Part shown: positions 7,972-17,215 of the stretch, piece after piece
Layout: each line of letters begins with the position of its first letter
Numbering within the stretch: position 1 is the first letter of the stretch
Assembly: GCF_004123195.1 (NCBI RefSeq)
Contig: NZ_SDLI01000001.1
Span: 823,429 to 887,428, forward strand
Length of the DNA: 64,000 bases
From: Ammoniphilus sp. CFH 90114
GTDB taxonomy: Bacteria; Bacillota; Bacilli; Aneurinibacillales; RAOX-1
Direction of reading: 5' to 3'
Position numbers and translations under genes: made by a program
The notes under the pieces: model-generated
Seen by the model: the letters and a program-made list of their open reading frames with translations, nothing else
The model's database searches: none
Told to the model about the DNA's origin: nothing

Positions 7972-8862
7972 TTAACTTGCTGTTGGAATTCGACGAGGCT
8001 TCATTCGATTGACTTGAATGGTCCCCATAACTACCCCTACCACGATGAGAAGAGAGCCCATAAGCTGCGGAATGGTAATTTCTGTGCCTAGCAGGAGAAA
8101 ACCGGAGACCATCGCAACAAATGGTTGAAGATTAAGAAAGATAGAGGCTTTCCCAGCACCGATTTTTTTCAATTGATTATTCCAAATTAGAGCGCAGATC
8201 CCTTGCATTACGATAGCAGTGGCAATGAGAAGCAGCCAGGCCCATAGGGGATGATTGCCACTCGATATTGGCTCAAAAGTAAAAGCAACAGGGATCAACA
8301 AAAACGTACCAGTGGCCGTAGCATACACGGTGGTAATAAACGAATCAAGCCGTTCCGTTAGTTTTCGTACGATAATAATGGAACAGGAAAAGGTGATCAT
8401 GGCAAGAAAAATAAGGAGAACTCCAAGGGATAGATGGATACCGCTTCCTTTCCCAATAACGAAAAATACCCCAAGAATAGCGATCAATGATCCAACAATC
8501 ATGTTCTTTGTTAATGTTTCACCCAAAAATACGGAGGCGAGATAGGCCGTAGTGATAGGGGTTAAAGATAGTATAAGAGCCGCAGTAGTCGCATCTGTTA
8601 GCTTCAAACCATTAAAAAAGGCGGTTTGGTTTAGAAGTGTGCCTATGAATCCTAAGAGCAATAAGAGCTTCCAGTCTTGTTTTGTGATCATGACCAGCCT
8701 GTTTGTGGAGTAGGCGTACCCAAGTAAAAATAACGTGGTAACCAAAAGACGAAAAGCGGCTAATAAAAGAGGAGGGAATTCTTGCACAAGAATAGAACCA
8801 AACACAAAGTTGCTCCCCCATAATGACACACAGAGTAACAACCATAAATAAGAACGAAGCAT
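7972..8862 (-). CDS. EamA/DMT family transporter
   Basis: A 296-residue drug/metabolite transporter with ten hydrophobic segments arranged as two EamA repeats of about 140 residues. The first repeat contains LLLCVSLWGSNFVFG with the typical WGxNF, and the second begins near LGVLLIFLAMITFS. The C-terminus is basic and cytosolic. Substrate unknown (amino acid or metabolite export is common). Its promoter region shares a 27-bp element with the neighbouring Bcr/CflA efflux gene, suggesting common control. Confidence 0.85.
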   Translation of the reverse strand: MLRSYLWLLLCVSLWGSNFVFGSILVQEFPPLLLAAFRLLVTTLFLLGYAYSTNRLVMITKQDWKLLLLLGFIGTLLNQTAFFNGLKLTDATTAALILSLTPITTAYLASVFLGETLTKNMIVGSLIAILGVFFVIGKGSGIHLSLGVLLIFLAMITFSCSIIIVRKLTERLDSFITTVYATATGTFLLIPVAFTFEPISSGNHPLWAWLLLIATAIVMQGICALIWNNQLKKIGAGKASIFLNLQPFVAMVSGFLLLGTEITIPQLMGSLLIVVGVVMGTIQVNRMKPRRIPTAS

Positions 8863-8901
8863 ACTTGCAGCCTTCTTCCGGAGGTAATATATTGCTACCT
8901 C

Positions 8902-8953
8902 ATCTTACCTCCGTAAATAAAAAAAAGTCCATATACATCTGTCTAAGTTTTAT
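8902..8953 (-). promoter_or_regulatory. promoter with shared 27-bp element, EamA gene
   Basis: On the minus strand, 8953-8927 holds ATAAAACTTAGACAGATG followed by TATATGGAC, which matches 23 of 27 bases of the element at 10322-10296. Its end forms a possible -35 (TGGACT), with TAAGAT 18 bases on as -10. An operator for a shared regulator is inferred. Confidence 0.55.
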
Positions 8954-8977
8954 CAAAAACTAAGAATGAAGATAGGC

Positions 8978-9019
8978 AAAATAAGCCCTCAGCTCCAAAA
9001 TATAAGCTGGGGCTTATTT
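8978..9019 (-). terminator. terminator of the Bcr/CflA gene
   Basis: On the minus strand AAATAAGCCCCAGCT pairs with AGCTGAGGGCTTATTT across a ~10-base A/T loop and runs into TTTTG. Confidence 0.75.
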
Positions 9020-9033
9020 CTTCGGTTAGGGAT

Positions 9034-10245
9034 TCAAGCCGCTTCTTGTTTCTTTTCGCGTACAAGAACGGTATAGGCAAGAACCGAGCAGGCACTCGAA
9101 CAGGCGATTACGATGCCCATTGGGAGTGCTGTGTGGCTCCCTCCTAAACCAACTAGAGGAGCGAACAGACCTGCAATAAGTAAAGACGTTACTCCAAGTA
9201 AGGCTGCAGCACTTCCGGCGACTTTACTTTGGGTTTGCATAGCTAAGGAGAAGCCTGCTGTATTTACTACACCAACACTTGATACTACGAAAAACAAGGG
9301 AGGGAGTACGGCAAACAGGCTCGCCTTGAGGAGTAGCATGATAAGTAGGATGGACCCTCCAAGAGCAGACATACGAAGTCCGATCATAAGCAATGTTGTT
9401 TCCCCTATTCGTCCTGCAAGTCTTCCTGTTACTTGCGTTGCAAGAATAATCCCTAGTCCGTTTAAGGCAAAGATATAACTGTACATTTGTGGCGTTACCC
9501 CAAAAACATTTTGAAAGACGAAGGAGGATCCAGAAATATAGGCGAACATGGAAGCGAAAACAAGGCCTTGTGAAATGGCGTACCCCATGAATGTGCGATT
9601 AGCCAAGAGCTGTCTAAAAGTTCTTATCGTTCCCTTGAATCCTCCCGTCATTCGGCGTTCCTTCGGCAGAGTTTCTGGCAACCAGAACGAGACGGTGATC
9701 AGAAGAATGGTCCCAACAATACTGAGTACAACAAATACTCCGTGCCATGAAGTAAACTGGAGTACTTTGGCCCCAATAATAGGAGCGAGGATCGGACCAA
9801 GTCCATTTACTAGCATAAGTAGTGAAAAAAATTTCGTTAATTCTGAGCCAGAATATAAATCTCGTACGATGGCTCGGGACAACACAATTCCCGCTGAACC
9901 TGCCAGCCCTTGGGCAAACCGAAAGAAAAGCAGGGCTTCAATGGAAGGGCTTAAGGCACATAATAATGAAGCTGAAGAATAAACAAGGAGTCCAATTAAT
10001 AAGGGGATGCGCCGACCGCGAATGTCACTAAACGGCCCAACGACTAATTGACCGAGAGACAATCCGAGCAAGAAGAAGGTTAAACTAAGCTGAACAAGTG
10101 AGGCATTGGTACCTAGATCCTCTGCGATAATAGGAAAAGCAGGTAAATACATATCAATAGATAACGGGCCGATGGTGGCTAATGAGCCTAGGATGAGCGC
10201 AAATTTAATGCGATGTGACCCGGAGGGTTCCGTAAGGCTGTTCAT
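9034..10245 (-). CDS. Bcr/CflA family multidrug efflux MFS transporter
   Basis: A 403-residue, 12-helix major facilitator. The opening LATIGPLSIDMYLPAFP is the signature of the Bcr/CflA drug resistance subfamily, and motif A appears as GPFSDIRGRRIPLL between helices 2 and 3. It is a proton-coupled exporter of drugs or small metabolites at the cytoplasmic membrane. The start follows AAAGGAGTGG. A 27-bp element in its upstream region recurs upstream of the EamA gene, suggesting co-regulation although each gene has its own promoter and terminator. Confidence 0.9.
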   Translation of the reverse strand: MNSLTEPSGSHRIKFALILGSLATIGPLSIDMYLPAFPIIAEDLGTNASLVQLSLTFFLLGLSLGQLVVGPFSDIRGRRIPLLIGLLVYSSASLLCALSPSIEALLFFRFAQGLAGSAGIVLSRAIVRDLYSGSELTKFFSLLMLVNGLGPILAPIIGAKVLQFTSWHGVFVVLSIVGTILLITVSFWLPETLPKERRMTGGFKGTIRTFRQLLANRTFMGYAISQGLVFASMFAYISGSSFVFQNVFGVTPQMYSYIFALNGLGIILATQVTGRLAGRIGETTLLMIGLRMSALGGSILLIMLLLKASLFAVLPPLFFVVSSVGVVNTAGFSLAMQTQSKVAGSAAALLGVTSLLIAGLFAPLVGLGGSHTALPMGIVIACSSACSVLAYTVLVREKKQEAA

Positions 10246-10267
10246 GCACTACCACTCCTTTTCTTTC

Positions 10268-10322
10268 TCTCATCTTACATCCAATCATTAGACTGGTCCA
10301 TATACATCTGTTCAACTTGTAT
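10268..10322 (-). promoter_or_regulatory. promoter with shared 27-bp element, Bcr/CflA gene
   Basis: On the minus strand, 10322-10296 holds ATACAAGTTGAACAGATG then TATATGGAC. Its last bases form a -35 (TGGACC), and TAAGAT lies 17 bases on as -10, in ATGTAAGATGAG. ATACA and TGTAT form a spaced inverted repeat, as expected for a dimeric repressor operator. It matches the copy at 8953-8927 in 23 of 27 bases. Confidence 0.6.
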
Positions 10323-10417
10323 GTAGAAAAAAGGATGTAGATCATTTAATTGTTTCTTGACTTGTTCCTTATACCAATTAAACTTAAAGATATTAACAGA
10401 TTAATTGGAGCTTGGAT

Positions 10418-13400
10418 ATGAAAATAAAATTATATGCCTTGTTCGTTATTGTTCTATCTGTAGTTGTTGGCTTGCTAGGAACGGTGGCAGTTTTTGAAAA
10501 TAAGAGTGCAGAAAATCCTAAGGCGAAGCAAGGTTATCTTGATTTAAGCCACTACGATTTTAATGATAAAGGACCTTTAAAATTGGATGGGGAATGGGAA
10601 TTTATTCCTAATAAATTGGTGGATTCTCAATATTTCATAGATAACCAGAAGACTCCTCAATATGTAAAGGTTCCTTCTTTATGGAGAAAGTACTCGATAG
10701 AGGGGCAACAAGTTCCCTTATTTACTAGTGCAACCTACCGACTTGTGGTGAAGACGAATAATAAAGGGCAGATTCTTGGAATTAAAACTTCTAATATCCG
10801 GATGTCAAATACCCTTATCGTTAATGGGGAGAAAATAGCCCAAAGCGGTGTGCCTAAAGAGGATTCATCCTACGTTGCTCATAACACACCTTATGCTAAG
10901 TTTTTTTATGCAACGGATCATGAGTTAGAAATCATTGTTCATGTAGCGAATTTTGATTACGCATCTGGTGGAGGGATTATTGGTTCCATTTATTTTGGTG
11001 ATGAGAGAAGCATTACCCATTTTCGAGAGAAGTCATTAGCCTATGATTGGATCATGATTGCTTCTCTATTGACAATGGCTGTCTATTATGTCGGTTTCTA
11101 CTGGCATTTGCGAAAAGACGTACACTTGTTTTACTTTTCTTTGTTTTGTTTTGCAATGGTTCTTTATTCGGCTACTCATGGGGAGAAGTTACTGCATGGA
11201 TTATATCCAGGGATGCCCTATGCCTTGTTTCAGAGATTGCAGGGGATATCTACTGTCCTCATAGGTTTTTTCTTGCTGCTTTACTATCATTTCTCGTTGC
11301 AATCTTTCTCCAAGCCATTCATGATAAAGCTTCTGAGTGGCTATGGGGCGATGCTCATGCTGTCACTTTTCTTACCCGCTTCGATTAACTCTCAGTTTCA
11401 GTTATTGCACTCTATCTACTTACTCATGGTTTTTCTCTACATTATATATATACAGGTGAATGCCATCCGGCAAAAAGTAACAGGTGCGATGTATCTTGTG
11501 AATGGGTCAATTACCTTAATTATTTATTTTGTCGTTGGAACATTAAATGTTATGGGAGATACGAATCTTAATACTTTACCTCCATTTCTTCCATTCATTT
11601 ATCTTTTAATGCTTTCCCTATTTATGGCTCATCGTTTTTCGGACACTTATCGAAAAAACGAAGAATTATCACAACAATTACTAAAAGTAGATAAATTAAA
11701 AGATGAATTCTTAGCCAAGACGTCTCATGAATTTAAAACTCCTCTACATGGCATCATCAATATTACCCAAACGTTAATAGAGGATTTAGGGGGAAAAATC
11801 ACGGTAGAGCAAAGGGAAAGTCTGTCCATTGTAACTCAGATTGCCAAGAGGCTTGCAAGACTGGTCAACGACATTCTGGATTTATCGAAATTAAAGCAAG
11901 GGCAATTAGAGCTGGATCCCAAACCGTTAGATGTTCACTCTTCTGTTCATGGGATCTTGCAAGTCTTTCGGTTTATACTGAAAGATAAAGAAGTAGAACT
12001 TATTAACGCCGTTCCTAAGAATCTAGCAAACATGTATGCAGATGAATTTCGCTTCGGGCAAATCCTCTTTAATCTTATAGATAATGCTGTAAAACATACA
12101 AAGGAAGGCTTTATTGAGATTACGGCAGAGGAGAGAGGCAACTACATTGAGCTATCCATTCGAGATACGGGAACCGGGATTCCACAAGACTTGCTAGAAA
12201 ATATCTTTCAGCCATTTGCTAAGCGATCCCTAGAGGGTACTGGGCTAGGACTACCAATTACCAAGCAATTAATTGAACTTCAAGATGGATTCATCTCTAT
12301 TCACTCTGACTTGGGACAGGGGGCTATTGTAAAGCTGCAGCTCCCGATTTCTAAAGGTACAAGGGAAATGAACTCCATTGATGAAGCGTTTATAGTCTCC
12401 TCACCGTTTCCCCATCCGTCTATGCGTTTAGAAACCCCTCAAGATCAGTATATTGGTGGAGAGTATACCATATTAGTCGCAGACGATGATGTTACGAACT
12501 TAAAATTGCTTATAGATGGTTTGTCTAGAGAGGGGTATAACGTTCTGGCAGTTCAGAGTGGAAGAGAGGTACTTGAACAGTTAGCAACGAAACGAAAAAT
12601 AGATTTAATTTTATTAGACGTCATGATGCCCGAGATGTCCGGCTATGAAGTGTGCAAAGAAGTTCGCAAAGTCTACGGTTTAATTGAGTTGCCTATCGTG
12701 ATGCTAACGGCGGCTATTCATCAAGATGAGATGCAAGCGGCTTATCATTCTGGAGCGAATGACTTCTTGCATAAACCATTTGAAATTCATGAATTAACCA
12801 TGCGTATTCGAAGCTTGTTAATGATGAATCGAGCGGCTGTTGACATGGCCAATATGGAGGTTGCTTTCTTACAAGCTCAAATTAAACCTCATTTCCTATT
12901 CAACGTGTTTAATACGATTCTCTCTCTAAGTTATACAGATATTGAAAAGGCAAGGCATCTTATTAACAAACTGGCGGAGTTCTTAAGAGGTAGTTTTGAA
13001 TTTACAAACACAGAGCATATGGTCCCTCTCTCAAGAGAACTTGCACTGGTTAAGGCTTATGTTGAAATTGAACGTGCCAGATTTAAAGATAGAATAAAAG
13101 TAGAGTATCAGCTTTCACAGGGAGTAGAGTTCCTGTTACCGCCACTTATCTTACAGCCTATAGTTGAGAATGCTATAAGACATGGGATAATGAAAAGAGC
13201 AGAAGGTGGATGGATTAAAGTTGGAGTTGAGCAAGTCAATGAAACCTATGTTATTTATGTAGAAGATAATGGAGTCGGTATGACCGATGAGCAATGTGGG
13301 GAGATTCTATCCGATCAATATAAAGGGAAGAGCGTAGGCCTACGAAATATTCAAAAGCGTTTATTTCACTTTTATCGTACAGGCTTGGACTTGAAAAGTG

Positions 13401-13495
13401 AAGTGGGAAGGGGGACAAGGGTGGTCATCCATATTACCCCACAGGCAATAGGCAAGAGAGGAGTAGAAATGGATGATAAAAGCCTTGTTAATTGA
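10418..13495 (+). CDS. 7TMR-DISM hybrid sensor kinase with two kinase modules
   Basis: A 1025-residue membrane sensor. In order: an N-terminal membrane anchor; an extracellular galactose-binding-like jelly roll (LKLDGEWEFIPNKL to about residue 190); a seven-helix 7TMR-DISM block (~208-400); HisKA with HEFKTPLHG (His437) and its ATPase domain (GTGLGLPI); a receiver domain with Asp734 in LLDVMMPEMSG; and a second, LytS-type kinase module with IKPHFLFN (His825) and its own ATPase domain (ENAIRHG, GVGMT, GLRNIQKR). The ATG at 10418 follows GGAG. It overlaps the downstream regulator by 23 bp, so the two form a pair. The ligand is unknown; carbohydrate-like binding is suggested only by the fold. 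Confidence 0.88.
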   Translation: MKIKLYALFVIVLSVVVGLLGTVAVFENKSAENPKAKQGYLDLSHYDFNDKGPLKLDGEWEFIPNKLVDSQYFIDNQKTPQYVKVPSLWRKYSIEGQQVPLFTSATYRLVVKTNNKGQILGIKTSNIRMSNTLIVNGEKIAQSGVPKEDSSYVAHNTPYAKFFYATDHELEIIVHVANFDYASGGGIIGSIYFGDERSITHFREKSLAYDWIMIASLLTMAVYYVGFYWHLRKDVHLFYFSLFCFAMVLYSATHGEKLLHGLYPGMPYALFQRLQGISTVLIGFFLLLYYHFSLQSFSKPFMIKLLSGYGAMLMLSLFLPASINSQFQLLHSIYLLMVFLYIIYIQVNAIRQKVTGAMYLVNGSITLIIYFVVGTLNVMGDTNLNTLPPFLPFIYLLMLSLFMAHRFSDTYRKNEELSQQLLKVDKLKDEFLAKTSHEFKTPLHGIINITQTLIEDLGGKITVEQRESLSIVTQIAKRLARLVNDILDLSKLKQGQLELDPKPLDVHSSVHGILQVFRFILKDKEVELINAVPKNLANMYADEFRFGQILFNLIDNAVKHTKEGFIEITAEERGNYIELSIRDTGTGIPQDLLENIFQPFAKRSLEGTGLGLPITKQLIELQDGFISIHSDLGQGAIVKLQLPISKGTREMNSIDEAFIVSSPFPHPSMRLETPQDQYIGGEYTILVADDDVTNLKLLIDGLSREGYNVLAVQSGREVLEQLATKRKIDLILLDVMMPEMSGYEVCKEVRKVYGLIELPIVMLTAAIHQDEMQAAYHSGANDFLHKPFEIHELTMRIRSLLMMNRAAVDMANMEVAFLQAQIKPHFLFNVFNTILSLSYTDIEKARHLINKLAEFLRGSFEFTNTEHMVPLSRELALVKAYVEIERARFKDRIKVEYQLSQGVEFLLPPLILQPIVENAIRHGIMKRAEGGWIKVGVEQVNETYVIYVEDNGVGMTDEQCGEILSDQYKGKSVGLRNIQKRLFHFYRTGLDLKSEVGRGTRVVIHITPQAIGKRGVEMDDKSLVN

Positions 13496-14156
13496 TGATG
13501 AAGAGCATGCCTTAGACTTATTAGAAATTCTGTTGAATCAAGTAGGTGATGTTGAGATGGTTGGTAAGTTTACCAACCCCCTAAAGGCTGTGGAAATTCT
13601 TGATTCACTGATCTGTCACGTTGTGTTCCTGGATATGGATATGCCAAGGATGCTAGGGCTCGAAGTTGGTAAGATAATCAGGGAGAAAGCGTTAGACATT
13701 GATATCATTTATGTTACAGCCTACGATCATTACGCTATATCCGCTTTTGAATTAGAGGCCCTTGATTACTTGTTAAAACCAGTTGGATTAGACCGGCTTA
13801 ATCAATCATTAAATAGAATTCGAAAAAAACGAGATGGCAAAAATGAGACTCAGAAAAAGTTTAGCTATCAGGGACTCGAAATTAATTTTGATACGTATAC
13901 CGTTCTTAAGAACGGCAAAACAATTGAATTATCCGTAAAGGAGAAGCAATTGTTATTGTATTTAGTCGAACACCCCAATCAAGTATTTAGTTTAGATTCT
14001 CTGTACTCAACCATTTGGGGGGCTGAGAGTTACCGCGATACAAGAACCGTCACAGTTCATATGAGCAATCTACGCAAGAAAATAGAGGACAACCCGCTTC
14101 AACCAAAGATGATAAAGACGGTACGAGGATTTGGTTACCGATTCGAGATGGAATGA
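13473..14156 (+). CDS. response regulator, receiver plus OmpR-type winged helix
   Basis: A 227-residue regulator with an N-terminal receiver (IDDEEHALDLL, phospho-acceptor Asp54 in FLDMDMPRM, VTAYDHYA, and lysine in LLKPV) and a C-terminal OmpR/PhoB DNA-binding domain (KEKQLLLYLVEHPNQVFS, RTVTVHMSNLRKKI, VRGFGYRF). The receiver resembles the LytTR class (DHYAISAFELEALDYLLKP), which fits the LytS-like module of its kinase, yet the output is winged-helix rather than LytTR. It starts inside the kinase gene (23-bp overlap), so the two are translationally coupled. Confidence 0.88.
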   Translation: MIKALLIDDEEHALDLLEILLNQVGDVEMVGKFTNPLKAVEILDSLICHVVFLDMDMPRMLGLEVGKIIREKALDIDIIYVTAYDHYAISAFELEALDYLLKPVGLDRLNQSLNRIRKKRDGKNETQKKFSYQGLEINFDTYTVLKNGKTIELSVKEKQLLLYLVEHPNQVFSLDSLYSTIWGAESYRDTRTVTVHMSNLRKKIEDNPLQPKMIKTVRGFGYRFEME

Positions 14157-14167
14157 TAAGATGACGC

Positions 14168-14198
14168 GAAAAACACTCCTATCCTTGGGGTGTTTTTC
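14168..14198 (+). terminator. intrinsic terminator
   Basis: GAAAAACACTCC and GGGGTGTTTTTC pair around a 7-base loop just after the regulator stop codon. Confidence 0.82.
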
Positions 14199-14254
14199 TG
14201 TACTCTGTTTCAAACAATATATCCTAAGCAGCTCATTATTAGGAGGTGAGAAGG

Positions 14255-14713
14255 ATGAAGAAGGTTCAAAAGGTCGATCTTGATGAATTCTTAGACTTTC
14301 GCCAGTCATTGCAACTCTTGTCAATTGGAGCTAATGATCAAGGATTATTAGACGCAATAGAAGATTCATTGAGGAACGGGGAAGTAGTCTATGGGGCGTT
14401 CCACAATGGAGATCTGGTAGGTTTAATTGAATGTAGCGAAGAGGCTTTTCGACTCCATAATGCCCACAGTGCAAAAGAGATGTTGATTGGTACCATTTTT
14501 GTTCATCCAGCTTTTCGAGATCAAGGTATAGGTAAAGAGCTGGTGCAATTTGTGGTGAAGCAGGCAAAAACGGAGTATGTTGTAACAGATCCTATCGATC
14601 AACGTGCACAAGAGTTCTTTACTCATTGTGGTTTTATGCCTAATGAGATATTTCAGATGGATGAGGGAGGGGATTGGATGATGGTACTCCCGGTAAGCTA
14701 TGGGAAATTTTAA
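14255..14713 (+). CDS. GNAT family N-acetyltransferase
   Basis: A 152-residue GNAT. The acetyl-CoA binding motif is IFVHPAFRDQGIGKELVQF near the middle, preceded by a typical beta strand (VYGAFHNGDLVGLIE), and a C-terminal HCGFMPNE completes the fold. The ATG at 14255 follows AGGAGGTG. Acceptor unknown. It is monocistronic, between two hairpins. Confidence 0.83.
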   Translation: MKKVQKVDLDEFLDFRQSLQLLSIGANDQGLLDAIEDSLRNGEVVYGAFHNGDLVGLIECSEEAFRLHNAHSAKEMLIGTIFVHPAFRDQGIGKELVQFVVKQAKTEYVVTDPIDQRAQEFFTHCGFMPNEIFQMDEGGDWMMVLPVSYGKF

Positions 14714-14767
14714 TCAAGAATTATCTGAAGTTTCTGTTGCTCACCCAACTATTTTGAGCATAAGTAA

Positions 14768-14796
14768 AGGGCTTACCCATAAGGGTTAAGCCCTAT
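14768..14796. terminator. hairpin terminator between convergent genes
   Basis: AGGGCTTACCC pairs with GGGTTAAGCCCT (one bulge) around ATAA. It lies between the GNAT and the convergent YjcZ gene and could serve either; the T tract is weak. Confidence 0.55.
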
Positions 14797-14804
14797 ATTT
14801 GCGT

Positions 14805-14894
14805 CTATCGTGCAATAATGACCAGAAGAATGAACAGAACCAAAATTAAACTTAACCCTGTTCCTCCGTGTAATCCTCCCATAGGTGTACTCAT
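14805..14894 (-). CDS. YjcZ family sporulation-type mini-protein
   Basis: A 29-residue protein: a glycine-rich N-terminus (MGGLHGGTGLS) followed by one hydrophobic helix LILVLFILLVIIA ending in Arg. This matches the YjcZ/CotS-like small spore membrane proteins of Bacillales, which are often missed because of size. AAAGGAGTGA precedes the ATG at slightly long spacing. It is predicted to be a single-pass membrane peptide, possibly in the forespore or coat; the role is not established. Confidence 0.72.
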   Translation of the reverse strand: MSTPMGGLHGGTGLSLILVLFILLVIIAR

Positions 14895-15052
14895 CACTGA
14901 ATCACTCCTTTTGTTTGGATTACTTTTATCTTATGCCTTTTCCCATCATCCGGGTGGGCTGCTGCCCTTTCAGAAGAAAAATAGGTTCATGCCTAGACTA
15001 AGTTGCTTGTCCCTGATGCGGTGGTGGGAGAGGAGATTAAAATAGGTGATTC

Positions 15053-15245
15053 AATAAGGGGAAGAATTCCCCTTATTTTTAAATTCATAGGAAAATGTTA
15101 AGATTTAAGGGGAAAAGTTTCCGTTATATTGGTAAAAAGGACTTATTACAGCCCTTTTTTGTTAATTAGCGGAAAATACTCCCCTTATTATTCCTATTTA
15201 TAATATTTCTTCTGAAATAGCGGAGGATTTTCCTATTATTTCCGT
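15053..15245. repeat. intergenic inverted-repeat cluster (GCGGAAAAT/CCCCTTATT type)
   Basis: The 369-bp gap before the luciferase-like gene carries no plausible gene. It has a perfect 11-bp hairpin AATAAGGGGAA-GAA-TTCCCCTTATT (15053-15077, followed by T), and then several imperfect related units: TAAGGGGAAAAGTTTCC near 15111, AGCGGAAAATACTCCCC near 15170 and AGCGGAGGATTTTCC near 15217. Similar motifs recur at 63910-63985, so this looks like a dispersed short-repeat family. The first hairpin may act as a terminator. Confidence 0.5.
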
Positions 15246-15263
15246 CCTGGAGAGCCTTATAAA

Positions 15264-16277
15264 CTAGGCTTTAGCGATTTCAGCTATCAGTTCATACGAC
15301 CGAAGACGCGCTTGCTGGTCATAGATATGGGCAGCAATGATAAATTCATCGGCACGGGTTTCATTTAGAAATGCTTGGAGTTTATTCTTTACGGTTTCAG
15401 GGCTGCCAACGATGGTTGAGCGCAGTTGTTGGTGCACGATAGCTTTTTCACGTTCATTCCATAGCTCGTCCATATTCTTAACGGGTGGGCATAACTGGCT
15501 AGGGCGACCACGTATGAGATTCAAGAACGTCTGCTCTAATGAGGTGGCTAGCCACTGGGCCTCCTCATCTGTGTCTGCTGCAATGACATTGACACCGACC
15601 ATGGCATATGGCTCTTCTAGTACCTCAGATGCTTGGAAGCTTCTGCGATATTGGGCAAGGGCTGGTAATGTATAGTCGGGTGAGAAGTGACTTGCAAAGC
15701 CGAAAGGCAGACCGAGTTTTCCAGCTAGTTGAGCACTGAAATCACTGGAGCCTAAAAGCCAAATTGGTATAGAAAGGCCTTCTCCAGGTATGGCTCGTAC
15801 AGGCTGCGCATGGCCTGAAGTTGGATCTAGAAATGACTGAAGCTCGCGGAGCAACTCAGGGAAGTCCTGTCCACCAGTCATAAAATCACGTCGCAGGGCA
15901 CGCGAGGTAGCATGATCGGACCCAGGGGCACGACCTAAACCAAGATCGATTCGGCCAGGGTACATAGACTCCAGTGTGCCAAACTGCTCTGCGATGACCA
16001 AGGGAGCATGGTTAGGTAACATAATTCCTCCCGAGCCGACGCGTATCGTGGATGTTCCTCCTGCAATGTATCCAATCACGACAGATGTAGCAGAACTAGC
16101 TACACCAGGCATGCTGTGGTGTTCAGCCACCCAGTATCTGTTGTAACCCCATTTCTCAACATATTGAGCCAATTCTAAGCTATTGCGGAAGGTGTCTTGT
16201 GTTGTCCCACCAACGACAATAGGGCAAAGATCGAGAACAGATAAAGGGATTTGTTGGAGTGCTTTTGCTTTAGACAA
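15264..16277 (-). CDS. LLM class flavin-dependent oxidoreductase (MsnO8-like)
   Basis: A 337-residue luciferase-like monooxygenase, a TIM barrel that uses reduced FMN or F420. Diagnostic segments are LSVLDLCPI at the N-terminus, [48 protein letters not shown] and, later, [12 protein letters not shown]. The TTG start at 16277 follows AAAGGAGGACG. The substrate cannot be inferred. It is monocistronic. Confidence 0.9.
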   Translation of the reverse strand: MSKAKALQQIPLSVLDLCPIVVGGTTQDTFRNSLELAQYVEKWGYNRYWVAEHHSMPGVASSATSVVIGYIAGGTSTIRVGSGGIMLPNHAPLVIAEQFGTLESMYPGRIDLGLGRAPGSDHATSRALRRDFMTGGQDFPELLRELQSFLDPTSGHAQPVRAIPGEGLSIPIWLLGSSDFSAQLAGKLGLPFGFASHFSPDYTLPALAQYRRSFQASEVLEEPYAMVGVNVIAADTDEEAQWLATSLEQTFLNLIRGRPSQLCPPVKNMDELWNEREKAIVHQQLRSTIVGSPETVKNKLQAFLNETRADEFIIAAHIYDQQARLRSYELIAEIAKA

Positions 16278-16425
16278 TTTATCGTCCTCCTTTTATAAAG
16301 TAAGCTGGTTATTATTATATCGCTCTAGAGATTATTGCGCAAAAAAGAAGCGGCTGATGGAGTAAGCTGAAGTGCTATACTATATAGAAAAAAGACAATA
16401 CGCTTTAATTGGGGTTGTGGTAGGA

Positions 16426-17175
16426 ATGGACGATAAAAGACAAGAAGACACACTGCTTGAAGAAGAGGAGGACCTGACAGCAGAGTTGCTTGAGCAGAGC
16501 GAACGACGGAGAAAGAGAGTTCGGCAGATCGTCTCCGCTGTACTCGTGATTGCCCTCCTGCTTAACGTAGCTAGTGCATGGCCTCATGTGGTTCGATTAG
16601 AAGCTATTCAATTTCTCCAGACTTCTTATCGTCTCTATCAAGATGAGGGCATGAGAGAAAGGAAGCAGTCCGTTGTATCTGTGGTGGGACGAGATGGGAA
16701 AGGAACTGGATTTGTCATTGACGCATCAGGGGTAGTCATCACGAATGATCATGTTATTGCGGGTCAAAAGGGAATTTATTTGCATCTTCCTAGTGGAGAA
16801 TCGAAACCAACTATCATCGATAAGTCTTTTCCTGAACACGACTTGGCCATTCTTCGGGTGGAAGGTGACCACTTCGAAGCCTTATCGTATGCTCCTCAAT
16901 ATCGTTGGAGAGAAGGAGAACGTGTTACGTTTATTGGAAATCCCCTTGGTTACTTATGGATAGCGAATGAAGGAGAACTACTAGGTACAACAAGGGTAGA
17001 AGGGATTGATCATCCTGTTATGGTTATCCGGGCACCTGTCTATCGAGGAAATAGCGGTAGTCCTGTTTTTAACCAAGAAGGGGAAGTAATCGGAGTTTTA
17101 TTTGCTACCCTTGCTTTACAAGGTGAAACGATGGGTTTGGCTGTTTCAATTGACCACATTATTGGCGAGTGGTGA
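16426..17175 (+). CDS. membrane-anchored trypsin-like serine protease (HtrA-like, no PDZ)
   Basis: A 249-residue protein with a strongly acidic N-terminal cytosolic segment (EEEEDLTAEL), a basic patch, one membrane helix (~residues 33-52), and a trypsin-like domain with the catalytic triad in ITNDHVI (His), HDLAILRV (Asp) and GNSGSPVF (Ser). Unlike DegP/HtrA it ends right after the protease domain, with no PDZ domain. The active domain would face outside. A quality-control or regulatory protease is likely. The MFS gene begins 40 bp downstream. Confidence 0.82.
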   Translation: MDDKRQEDTLLEEEEDLTAELLEQSERRRKRVRQIVSAVLVIALLLNVASAWPHVVRLEAIQFLQTSYRLYQDEGMRERKQSVVSVVGRDGKGTGFVIDASGVVITNDHVIAGQKGIYLHLPSGESKPTIIDKSFPEHDLAILRVEGDHFEALSYAPQYRWREGERVTFIGNPLGYLWIANEGELLGTTRVEGIDHPVMVIRAPVYRGNSGSPVFNQEGEVIGVLFATLALQGETMGLAVSIDHIIGEW

Positions 17176-17215
17176 GGCTTTCAAGAGAATGTCCGATGTT
17201 GAGGAGGTTTTGGCT

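Noticed and set aside
9113..10291. Several plus-strand open frames opposite the Bcr/CflA gene
   Set aside because: They are antisense shadows of a clear 12-helix transporter and contain no plausible motifs.
14818..15045. Plus-strand 75-codon frame in the gap before the luciferase-like gene
   Set aside because: It is the complement of the YjcZ mini-gene plus non-coding sequence, has no ribosome binding site and no recognisable protein features.
15053..15245. CRISPR array
   Set aside because: The units are imperfect, unevenly spaced and palindromic, with no regular spacers and no cas genes.
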